Part shown: in pieces, positions 14,087-20,635 of the stretch
Position numbering within the stretch: position 1 is the stretch's first letter
How the letters are laid out: each line of letters begins with the position of its first letter
Notes under the pieces: generated by a model
The model's input: the letters and a program-made list of their open reading frames with translations, nothing else
What the model was told of the DNA's origin: nothing
Database searches by the model: none
Position numbers and translations under genes: made by a program
DNA from: QHBQ01 sp038230695
Lineage (GTDB): Bacteria; Chloroflexota; Chloroflexia; QHBQ01
DNA: 20,712 nt
Direction: 5' to 3'
NCBI GenBank assembly: GCA_038230695.1
Contig: JBBRMT010000060.1
Coordinates: forward strand, 1-20,712

Positions 14087-14989
14087 TTATCGTCCCTTTG
14101 CCACAATGTAGTCAATGCCATCCGCGAGGCGGCGGGGTTCGATGCCAAAAACGGTGGTAATGGCGTTCTGCTGCGGGGTATTGTCAATGCCCAGCAGGTC
14201 GAGCAGGCCGGGCGTGACTGGCGGCTTGGGCAACACCGCGTTCATCACCACCACTGCGGGCTTGACCAGCAAGAGCGGCATATGCAGCGCGGGCTTGCCG
14301 CTGCCCAGCTTCTGCTTGATAATTTTCATCATCTGGTTGAGGGTGAGGTTCTCAGGGCCGCCGATCTCGTACTCCTTGCCCGCGTGCTGGTCGAAGTTGC
14401 TGACCACGCTGGCGAAGGCGCGGGCCACATCCTCCTTCCAGATAGGGGCGAAGCGGGCCGCACCGCTGCCGGGGATGATGGCGAAGGGATAGAACCACTT
14501 TTTGTACAAATCGGCCAGGTTGTTGACGAACTCATCGCCTTCCCCGAAGATGACGCTGGGGCTGATGATTGTGTAGGGGATGCCACTGGCCCGCACCGCG
14601 TCCGCGCCAAGCCCCTTTGTATGGGCGAACTCCTGCGCCATGTTCGACTTCAGGCCAATACCAAGCATATGCACAAAACGCTTGACCCCGGCCTGCTGCG
14701 CCGCCTTCACCACGCTGATAGTTCCTTGATGATTGATGTCATCCATCGTCGTCCCGCCCTTGTTCTTATTGACCGCCACCAGATGAACGACCGTATCCAC
14801 CCCTTGCATCGCCCGCTGCAGCGATGCGGGGTCGCTGACGCTGCCGAGGGCGATTTCTGCGCCAGCGGCTTTGGCTCGATCGGCGTTGGTTTGCCGATGG
14901 ATCAGGGAGCGGACGGGTTCGCCAGTGCGTACCAGGTGGGGCAGCATTGTGCTACCAACGTAGCCAGTGGCTCCGGTTAGCAAAATCAT
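14087..14989 (-). CDS. atypical SDR, NDUFA9-like NAD(P)-binding protein
   Basis: A 300-aa Rossmann-fold protein of the extended/atypical short-chain dehydrogenase group. The N-terminus MILLTGATGYVGSTML is the TGxxGxxG dinucleotide-binding motif (residues 5-12). VDTVVHLVAVNK, a VKRFVHMLGIGL strand and RASGIPYTIISPSVIFGEGD follow. The usual catalytic YxxxK is replaced (TKGLGADAVRASG), as in NDUFA9-like and isoflavone-reductase-like members, so it may not be a classical dehydrogenase. Its ATG overlaps the stop of the CarH-like regulator (ATGA), with AAGGAG inside that gene's last codons, so the two are translationally coupled. By context it is a light- or B12-controlled gene. Its substrate is unknown; quinone-, carotenoid- or lipid-related roles are only speculation. 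Confidence 0.88.
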   Translation of the reverse strand: MILLTGATGYVGSTMLPHLVRTGEPVRSLIHRQTNADRAKAAGAEIALGSVSDPASLQRAMQGVDTVVHLVAVNKNKGGTTMDDINHQGTISVVKAAQQAGVKRFVHMLGIGLKSNMAQEFAHTKGLGADAVRASGIPYTIISPSVIFGEGDEFVNNLADLYKKWFYPFAIIPGSGAARFAPIWKEDVARAFASVVSNFDQHAGKEYEIGGPENLTLNQMMKIIKQKLGSGKPALHMPLLLVKPAVVVMNAVLPKPPVTPGLLDLLGIDNTPQQNAITTVFGIEPRRLADGIDYIVAKGR

Positions 14990-15963
14990 GGTGGTAACTC
15001 CTTGCTATGATTAGTTTGCAACAACGCGGCGGCAACCGTGGGAACAACGCGGGCGGTTTCACCCAGGAATTGGCCCGCCACGGCAGCGCGTAGCTGCGGC
15101 ATACGGTTGTATACGCCGCCGCCAAAGGCGAAAGCGGGCGGATGCGCCAGTAGCGCAAGTTGCTGGCTGAAGTCGGCAAGCCGATTAGCGGTCGCCTCGG
15201 TCATTGCTGACATACAAACCAGCGCCGGTTGCAGGTTGCGAATGGTATCGAGCAGGTCGGCGGATGGCACGTTCTGTCCCAGATAGACGATGCGGAAGCC
15301 GCTCCAGCGCAGGAAGAGGGCGACCAGCAGCGCTCCCAGTTCGTGTTGCTCGTCGGGGGCGCAGGCGACGATCACCAATGGGCCGCCAACGCTGCTGGGC
15401 TGCATCTGCAACAGGGAGATAAGTTTGTTGCGTACAAAGTTGCTGCCAAAGTGTTCAGCGGTAACTGGCGCTTCGCCACGATGCCAGCCATCACCGATTG
15501 CAGTTTCGGCTTCGGCTAGCAAGTCGAGGCAGACGCTATCCACTGGATAGTAAGCCAACGCCTGAGTGGTAATTGCCTCGGCCTCCGGCTCGTTGAAGCT
15601 AAGAAATGCGTAATAGAGGCGTTGCACCAGAGTGGGCAAATCGGCAGGTGTGGCAGGACTAGGCGCAGGCGTGGGGCTGCCGGGGGTGTCGGGCAGTTCG
15701 CTATTCTGCTGCGCGGTGAGCAAGGCTGATGCCTGGCTAATGGTCATGCCGCTCTCTAGCTGCTGGTGCAGCCAGCGGATGGTGGCAATGTCGCGCTCGG
15801 AGTATAGGCGGTACGCCTTGCTCGTGCGGCGAGGATTGAGGATATGGTAGCGACGCTCCCATGCCCGCAAGGTGCTGGCGGGGATGTTTGTGGCGTGAAC
15901 CACCGCTCGCGTATTATATAGTGGCTTGTCGTCAAATGCGCTGAGGTCAATTCTGGCGGCCAT
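14986..15963 (-). CDS. CarH/LitR-like B12-dependent MerR-family regulator (probable photoreceptor)
   Basis: 325 aa. N-terminal MerR helix-turn-helix (about 15-85): YNTRAVVHATNIPASTLRAW, then RRYHILNPRRTSKAYRLYSE. The middle is a helical cap with GDGWHRGEAPVTAEHF: Trp160-His161 and a W-x9-E-H motif (Glu170-His171). The C-terminal Rossmann-like B12 domain has DEQHELG, the ExHxxG motif with His207, the expected lower cobalt ligand, and a GGG near the end. All residues that define CarH-type adenosylcobalamin photoreceptors seem present, and Trp-to-His spacing (47) is close to that of Thermus CarH. The expected role is a dark-state tetrameric repressor that falls apart in light. The ATG at 15963 has GGGGAG upstream; the ATG at 16023 lies within the promoter spacer and is rejected. 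It is first in an operon with the SDR gene. Confidence 0.9.
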   Translation of the reverse strand: MAARIDLSAFDDKPLYNTRAVVHATNIPASTLRAWERRYHILNPRRTSKAYRLYSERDIATIRWLHQQLESGMTISQASALLTAQQNSELPDTPGSPTPAPSPATPADLPTLVQRLYYAFLSFNEPEAEAITTQALAYYPVDSVCLDLLAEAETAIGDGWHRGEAPVTAEHFGSNFVRNKLISLLQMQPSSVGGPLVIVACAPDEQHELGALLVALFLRWSGFRIVYLGQNVPSADLLDTIRNLQPALVCMSAMTEATANRLADFSQQLALLAHPPAFAFGGGVYNRMPQLRAAVAGQFLGETARVVPTVAAALLQTNHSKELPP

Positions 15964-15985
15964 CCGCGTCTCCCCTGGCTTACTG

Positions 15986-16056
15986 TAGTTGCACAAGCGT
16001 GCTGATACCAGCAATATTAACATAATATTGCGGCTTTGTCAATACTTTGCACAAAG
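15986..16056 (-). promoter_or_regulatory. strong promoter with palindromic operator for the carH-like operon
   Basis: Minus strand: TTGACA (16042-16037), exactly 17 bp, then TAATAT (16019-16014) with a TGn extension, i.e. near-consensus. A perfect inverted repeat, GCAATATTA (16011-16019) and TAATATTGC (16023-16031) with 3 bp between, covers the -10 box and half the spacer. TTGCACAA occurs at 15989-15996 and 16047-16054; the second lies in a CTTTG-CA-CAAAG palindrome. Two sites fit the CarH half-site as I recall it (AnnTnnACA): 15987-15995 and 16014-16022. Autoregulation by the downstream protein is the natural reading. Confidence 0.65.
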
Positions 16057-16065
16057 TTTGCCAGG

Positions 16066-16899
16066 TTATGGTGCAGGAGATGCCGTGTCCGGTGGCAGCG
16101 TGGGAGCCAAAGTGGTAGGAGTGAGCAGACCGGGTTTAGGCGGGTGGGTGGGCGGCAATATCGCCGTCGGCATCGCGGTTGGCGATGGCACGACAGTCAG
16201 GGTCGCAATCGCTTTTGTCGGTGAGGGTAGCACATGGGGAGGGCTAGGCGGCAGATAGGTAGGCGAAGGTGGCAGCAGGGTGGGAGACGGCAGAACAATC
16301 GGCTCGGTTTGCTGCGCTGGGGGCAGCGTTGCGGTAGGTGGCGCAACCTGCAGCGTGGGGCTGGGCGGCAACGGTGTGCTGGGTGACACCAGCAGGGGAG
16401 TGGCGCTGGGCAGCGGCGTGGGCGCTAGTGGCGTGTCACCAGGCGCTACTGAAGTAGGGGCGGTGGTGGGTGAGGGCGCGAACGGCGCGGGGGTAATCGT
16501 CCCCAGTCCATTGATCGCCGCAGCGGTAGCGGTGGCTATCTGCATCTGCGAAGGGGTCAGGGTGGCGCTTGCTGCGGCAGCGGGGGTGGCGGTGGGGTTG
16601 AAGACAACGACGGGCGTAGGATGCTGGCGGCTGAGGATAACCACCACCAGGATAATCGCCGCCAGCAGCATCGCGGCTAGCAGCAAGTAGGGCCAGAGTG
16701 TCTGGCGACGTGGTGGCAGGGCGGCAAGGGGGGCATCTTCCTCAGCGGCGGGTTCATCGCCAAAGTAATCGGGGCCGTCGTAATCGGGGCCAGGGGCGGC
16801 AGCGTAACGCCCGCCACTTTCGTAATCTTCGGCGAGGCCGTCTTCTTCGGAGTAGTCAGCAGCGCCCAATGGCGGGTCGCGCTCATCATCATCGTACAT
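16066..16899 (-). CDS. single-pass membrane protein with acidic N-terminus and Pro/Thr-rich ectodomain
   Basis: 277 aa. The first ~66 residues are acidic and Tyr/Asp-rich (MYDDDERDPP, then GPDYDGPDYFGDEPAAEED). A basic stop-transfer flank (PPRRQT) and one helix at about 68-90 (LWPYLLLAAMLLAAIILVVV) follow. Then come ~185 residues of Pro/Thr/Ser-rich repeats of the type PSPTLLPPSPTYLPP, with no folded domain. The layout resembles the helix and stalk of the kinase at 2201 without its kinase or sensor domain. The role is unknown; it may be a wall-spanning spacer or a glycosylated surface protein. The ATG lies 7 nt after the -10 box, with no ribosome binding site, so translation is probably leaderless. 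The TTG at 16926 would place the start upstream of the promoter and is rejected. Confidence 0.7.
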   Translation of the reverse strand: MYDDDERDPPLGAADYSEEDGLAEDYESGGRYAAAPGPDYDGPDYFGDEPAAEEDAPLAALPPRRQTLWPYLLLAAMLLAAIILVVVILSRQHPTPVVVFNPTATPAAAASATLTPSQMQIATATAAAINGLGTITPAPFAPSPTTAPTSVAPGDTPLAPTPLPSATPLLVSPSTPLPPSPTLQVAPPTATLPPAQQTEPIVLPSPTLLPPSPTYLPPSPPHVLPSPTKAIATLTVVPSPTAMPTAILPPTHPPKPGLLTPTTLAPTLPPDTASPAP

Positions 16900-16906
16900 G
16901 GCAACA

Positions 16907-16915
16907 ATTATACCA
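16907..16915 (-). promoter_or_regulatory. extended -10 promoter, probably leaderless
   Basis: Minus strand TGGTATAAT followed by seven bases (TGTTGCC) and the ATG at 16899. Transcription start is predicted at the ATG itself. Same nonamer as at 2133 and 17227. Confidence 0.5.
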
Positions 16916-16949
16916 CAATGCGCCAAATAGCGAGGCGAGGGTGCGTGTC

Positions 16950-17039
16950 ATCAAATTGCAATACGCAGCCGATATAGGGACAGATTACGTTCATCCTGTT
17001 GCCCGATCGCGAAACTGTGAACTATATGCGTGTTTGCAC
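16950..17039 (+). repeat. flanking repeat, copy 1
   Basis: Its first 25 bases match 20553-20577 with a single mismatch (shared core TTGCAATACGCAGCCGATA). Weaker similarity continues for about 60 more bases (AGGG, GATT-CGT, CCTG-TGC, TGTGA/AGTGA-TATAT). It lies left of the propeller gene pair, in the 354-bp spacer 16900-17253. Otherwise that spacer holds only promoter-like sequence and a small GGTACT/AGTACC hairpin (17072-17102). Confidence 0.7.
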
Positions 17040-17113
17040 ATGTGTCGGCTTCCATCCCCTTGGCGCGAGCAGGTACTATAGAGTAAATAGCCCGAAAGTA
17101 CCACTCCATTCAC

Positions 17114-17235
17114 TTGACAAAGCCCCCCCCCTATAGGTTATAGTAGCAGCGGCCTTACGGCAACACCGCGCCGAGTGGTATGGTATAGTAGCAGTTTGTG
17201 CTTTGCGCCACGCCGCTGACAGGGTGTGGTATAAT
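17114..17235 (+). promoter_or_regulatory. tandem promoter region of the propeller gene
   Basis: Three -10-like boxes at 45-46 bp intervals: TATAGT (17139-17144), TGGTATAGT (17181-17189) and TGGTATAAT (17227-17235). A consensus TTGACA (17114-17119) lies 19 bp before the first. The first two boxes share TATAGTAGCAG, so the spacing comes from a partial duplication. The last box is closest to the gene, and AGGGAGGG (17241-17248) follows as ribosome binding site. Confidence 0.45.
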
Positions 17236-17253
17236 ACGAAAGGGAGGGTTACG

Positions 17254-18465
17254 ATGATACGGAGTAGGAAGATAGGGTTTGTCGCCAGCCTGGCGCTGGT
17301 AGCGGTAGTAGCCGCCAGCTTGTTGGCAGGGGCTGGGAGTGTTAGCGCGTCGTGTGGCAATGTGGGGGTGTGCTGGGTGCAGGTTACCAGTGTCAATGTC
17401 GGTACTGGCGACAATTACCTCAAGGGAGTGTCTGTGGTCTCCCACAACTCCATCTGGGCGGCGGGATACTATCTCGACGCAAATGGCAGCAATGCCCACA
17501 CCCTGATTGAGCTTGCCAAAGGCACTACCAGTGGTGGTCATGACACCTTTACCTGGTCGCAGGTTAGCAGTACCAACCCAGGAACGGGTAACTACCTCAA
17601 CGGCATTGTAGTCAAGCCCGCTTCGATTACGCAAGACTCCAGCGTGCCAGTGTGGGCAGTGGGCTATTATACTAGCACCACCAGCGCCGACAAGACGCTG
17701 GTTGAATACTGGAACGGCACCAGTTGGAGTACCTCGACTAGCCCGAACAGCGGCAGTGGCGACAACCAGCTCAACGGTGTGTCCGCCGACCCCTACACCA
17801 ACACCTGGGCGGTAGGCTCCCATGTAGAAAACGGGATAAACGAGCCGCTGGTGATGAGTTCGACCAATGGCACGAGTTGGAGTCTGGTGAGTACCCCCAG
17901 CACGATCAGTGGCACATTGACCTCGGTATCTATAGTAGATGCCAGCCACGTGTGGGCAGCAGGCTACTTTACCGACACTACCACAACGACCTCCTACGCG
18001 ATAACCATGTTCTGGGACGGCTCGACCTGGACCAGCTACATCCCCCCCTATAACTCCAACGAGCGATACGACACCATCTCATTCCTCGACAGAAATGATG
18101 GCAAGGCGGGTGGCTGGAACCCAGTGGGATACGCTGGCACCTATGAAGATGCCTGGGATAGCGGACATAGTCAGTGGGTTTCGGACGGTGGTATCGGCAG
18201 CAAGTACCACGCGATGCAGTATAACGCATCCGCCTCGGCCTGGGCGGTGGGCGAACTCCTGCACTTCGATGCCCCTTTCACCACCTTCGCGGCGCACTGG
18301 GATGGCAGCAGTTGGGGCGACACCCACAGCGTGGATCCCACCTCCGATTGCTCGTTGTGGGCGGTCTCGGCGGTGGCGACTAACGATGTATGGGTGGTTG
18401 GTTACTACCGCGATGCTACCAGCAACAAGCAGCGCACCCTCATCGAACACTACGCCAGTTCCTAG
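17254..18465 (+). CDS. secreted seven-repeat propeller-like protein
   Basis: 403 aa with a Sec signal peptide (MIRSRKIGFVASLALVAVVA, Ala-x-Ala-type site near SVSAS at residues ~27-31). The mature part is made of about seven repeats of the pattern LNGV...(D)xWAxGYY......TLIEHWDGSSW. The repeat cores are IWAAGYY, VWAVGYY, TWAVGSH, VWAAGYF, a decayed GKAGGW, AWAVGEL and VWVVGYY. Such repeats usually build a beta-propeller. There is no anchor domain; the protein stops right after the last repeat (TLIEHYASS), at the point where the downstream paralogue enters its Pro/Thr linker. It is probably released or held by the partner. ATG 17254 has a strong AGGGAGGG and a promoter immediately upstream. Ligand or activity unknown. 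Confidence 0.8.
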   Translation: MIRSRKIGFVASLALVAVVAASLLAGAGSVSASCGNVGVCWVQVTSVNVGTGDNYLKGVSVVSHNSIWAAGYYLDANGSNAHTLIELAKGTTSGGHDTFTWSQVSSTNPGTGNYLNGIVVKPASITQDSSVPVWAVGYYTSTTSADKTLVEYWNGTSWSTSTSPNSGSGDNQLNGVSADPYTNTWAVGSHVENGINEPLVMSSTNGTSWSLVSTPSTISGTLTSVSIVDASHVWAAGYFTDTTTTTSYAITMFWDGSTWTSYIPPYNSNERYDTISFLDRNDGKAGGWNPVGYAGTYEDAWDSGHSQWVSDGGIGSKYHAMQYNASASAWAVGELLHFDAPFTTFAAHWDGSSWGDTHSVDPTSDCSLWAVSAVATNDVWVVGYYRDATSNKQRTLIEHYASS

Positions 18466-18478
18466 ACGCAACATCAGC

Positions 18479-18518
18479 GCTGACCCTGGTCCGATGGCAA
18501 AATCGGGCCAGGGTCAGC
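18479..18518 (+). terminator. 17-bp intercistronic hairpin
   Basis: GCTGACCCTGGTCCGAT (18479-18495) pairs with ATCGGGCCAGGGTCAGC (18502-18518), a 17-bp stem with one G-U pair and a 6-nt loop GGCAAA. It starts 14 nt after the stop of the first propeller gene and ends before the AAAGG of the second. There is no U-tract, so it may be a partial terminator or an RNA-stability/processing element that sets the ratio of the two proteins. Confidence 0.65.
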
Positions 18519-18534
18519 ACCTTGAAAGGCTGGC

Positions 18535-20538
18535 ATGATGATTAAGCGCAGACTAGTACCGGGGTTGCTGCTATGGCTAGCGGTGGGGATAATATTGTTT
18601 AGCTTCGCAGCACCGCAGACACTGGCAGTTACCCCCACCGCCAACGCTGGCCCGCAGCCAACGCCTGCAGTTCCCACTGCCCAGGCAAGCGCCACCCCTG
18701 GCTGCCAGCCAATATGGACAATTGTAAATACCCCGAATGGCAACCCCACCCCACTTAACTTTAATGCAGTAGCGGGCCTGGCCGCCAACGATGTCTGGGC
18801 AGTGGGTAACGGTAATGCGGGCCACACCTCTTTTGCAATCATCGAACACTGGGATGGCAGCAGTTGGCAGATCGCCAATTACGCAGCCGGGGCTAACGCC
18901 AGTCTGAACGGGGTAGCCGAGGTGGCCGCCAACGACGTATGGGCGGTTGGCGTTGACGGCTTGGACCATACGTTGGCGCTACATTGGGACGGCAGCGCCT
19001 GGAGTCGAATACCCAGCCCCAGCCCCACGAACTACGATGGGCTGACCAGACTAGCGGCCCTATCGGCTAGCGACATCTGGGCGGTTGGATACACTTCGAT
19101 TGTGACCGGCAGTCTGAGTACCATGCAGACTTTGACCGAGCACTGGGACGGCAGCAGTTGGCAGGTGGTGCCTAGCCCTAGCGCAGGCAATACCAATAAT
19201 GACCTTATAGATGTCTCAGCGATAAGCAGTAACGATATTTGGGCAGTCGGCTACTATGGATACTACGGCCAACCTCGCAATCTGGCGGAACACTGGGACG
19301 GGCAGATCTGGAGCATCGTGGATAGCCCTAATCCGCTCTCTTATGGGGATTCGCTTTTCGCGGTGCGGGCGGTGGCAACTGACAATGTATGGGCCACTGG
19401 ATACTCAGACAACGGCCATTCCGGTATAAACAGTGCTTTGCACTGGGATGGCAGCAGTTGGCAGGCGGTGAACATCCCTAGCCCCGGCGTGAATACGGAC
19501 GGGCTTAATGGCCTGGCAGTGATCTCCGCCAACGACATCTGGGCAGTTGGAGCCTATATCCCCGGTCTGGGGCAGCAAACCCTGATTGAACACTGGGATG
19601 GCAGCGCCTGGAGCGTGGTGCCAAGCCCGAATATGCCCGGGGTACAGGACAATTCGCTTGCCTATGCGCTGGCGCTATCCAGCGCCGACATCTGGGCAGT
19701 AGGCGGTCTCTTTCCTTACACCCCTGGCACGCTAGCGGAGCACTATGGCTGCATTGCGCCAACCACCACGCCTACCGTCAGCGCCACCCCGACGCTCACG
19801 CCGTCACCAAGCGCCACCCCCTCAGCCAGCGCCACGCCTACGCTCACGCCGCCACCCAGCGCGACGGACACGCCATCTGCCAGCGCCACGCCTATGCTCA
19901 CGCCACCACCTAGCGCAACATGGACAGCGACCCCCACCTCGCTGCCCGCGACGGCAACAGCAATCGCCACTCCTGCGGCAACCGCAAGCCCATGTGGGCC
20001 AAGCTACCCCGACGTAACCCCGGAATACTGGGCTTACGGCTATATTCACTACCTTAGTTGTCATAGCATCGTCAGCGGCTACCCCGATGGCCTGTTCCAT
20101 CCAGACAATCCCATCAGCCGCGCCGAGTTCAGCAAGATGCTGGCGCTGGGTTACGGTCTGCCGCTGCTCACCCCGGCGCAGCCGAGCTTCGCTGATGTGC
20201 CAGCCAGCTACTGGGCATATACATATATCGAGAGCCTGCACGCGGAGGGTGCTATCAGCGGCTACGCCGATGGATTGTTCCACCCCAACGCCAGCATCAG
20301 CCGCGCCGAGATGGTGAAGATGAACGTGCTAGCCAGCGGGGTTGCTGCCTACACTGGCGCACTGGCCGACTACCCCGATGTGCCAGCCAGCTACTGGGCA
20401 TACGGCTACATCAAGACGGCAACATACAAGCAGTGGGTGGGTGGCTACCCCGACGGGCTATTCCAGCCGGGCAGCAGGGCCAGCCGCGCCGAGTTGAGTA
20501 AAGTGCTATACCTCAGCCTCAGCTATCCGCGCCGCTGA
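18535..20538 (+). CDS. SLH-anchored surface protein with seven propeller-like repeats
   Basis: 667 aa. Signal peptide (KRRLVPGLLLWLAVGIILFS, ending near residue 33). Repeats of about 50 aa run from ~60 to ~405 with seven cores: DVWAVGNG, DVWAVGVD, DIWAVGYT, DIWAVGYY, NVWATGYS, DIWAVGAY and DIWAVGGL, usually followed by EHWDGSSW. Cys57 and Cys406 bracket the array and could close it by a disulfide. A Ser/Thr/Pro/Ala linker runs to ~485. Three SLH domains follow (about 490-535, 550-595, 610-660): YPDVTPEYWAYGYI, FADVPASYWAYTYI and YPDVPASYWAYGYI, each with GYxDGLFxP and SRAE motifs. SLH domains bind cell-wall polymers, so this is a cell-surface propeller. AAAGG (18525-18529) precedes the ATG; the ATG at 18538 is an equal alternative. 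It is paralogous to the upstream gene. Confidence 0.88.
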   Translation: MMIKRRLVPGLLLWLAVGIILFSFAAPQTLAVTPTANAGPQPTPAVPTAQASATPGCQPIWTIVNTPNGNPTPLNFNAVAGLAANDVWAVGNGNAGHTSFAIIEHWDGSSWQIANYAAGANASLNGVAEVAANDVWAVGVDGLDHTLALHWDGSAWSRIPSPSPTNYDGLTRLAALSASDIWAVGYTSIVTGSLSTMQTLTEHWDGSSWQVVPSPSAGNTNNDLIDVSAISSNDIWAVGYYGYYGQPRNLAEHWDGQIWSIVDSPNPLSYGDSLFAVRAVATDNVWATGYSDNGHSGINSALHWDGSSWQAVNIPSPGVNTDGLNGLAVISANDIWAVGAYIPGLGQQTLIEHWDGSAWSVVPSPNMPGVQDNSLAYALALSSADIWAVGGLFPYTPGTLAEHYGCIAPTTTPTVSATPTLTPSPSATPSASATPTLTPPPSATDTPSASATPMLTPPPSATWTATPTSLPATATAIATPAATASPCGPSYPDVTPEYWAYGYIHYLSCHSIVSGYPDGLFHPDNPISRAEFSKMLALGYGLPLLTPAQPSFADVPASYWAYTYIESLHAEGAISGYADGLFHPNASISRAEMVKMNVLASGVAAYTGALADYPDVPASYWAYGYIKTATYKQWVGGYPDGLFQPGSRASRAELSKVLYLSLSYPRR

Positions 20539-20552
20539 CAAGGGGGTAGTTT

Positions 20553-20631
20553 ATCAAGTTGCAATACGCAGCCGATAAGGGGGGGATTTCGTCTGCCCTG
20601 GTGCGAGACTGCAAAGTGATATATTGCACTC
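20553..20631 (+). repeat. flanking repeat, copy 2
   Basis: Direct counterpart of 16950-17039, with 24 of the first 25 bases identical and looser similarity after. It begins 15 bp after the SLH protein stop. Together the copies bracket the propeller gene pair (about 3.6 kb apart). Confidence 0.7.
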
Positions 20632-20635
20632 GGCA

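Noticed and set aside
14003..14980. 325-codon plus-strand frame opposite the SDR gene
   Set aside because: It begins in repeat sequence and mirrors a clear Rossmann protein; no domain recognised.
17155..17949. 264-codon minus-strand frame across the propeller gene start
   Set aside because: It spans the tandem promoter and the signal peptide region of the opposite gene; no recognisable features.
19743..20283. Minus-strand frames opposite the Pro/Thr linker and SLH region
   Set aside because: Val/Gly/Ala periodic composition is the mirror of the Pro/Ser/Thr linker, not a gene.
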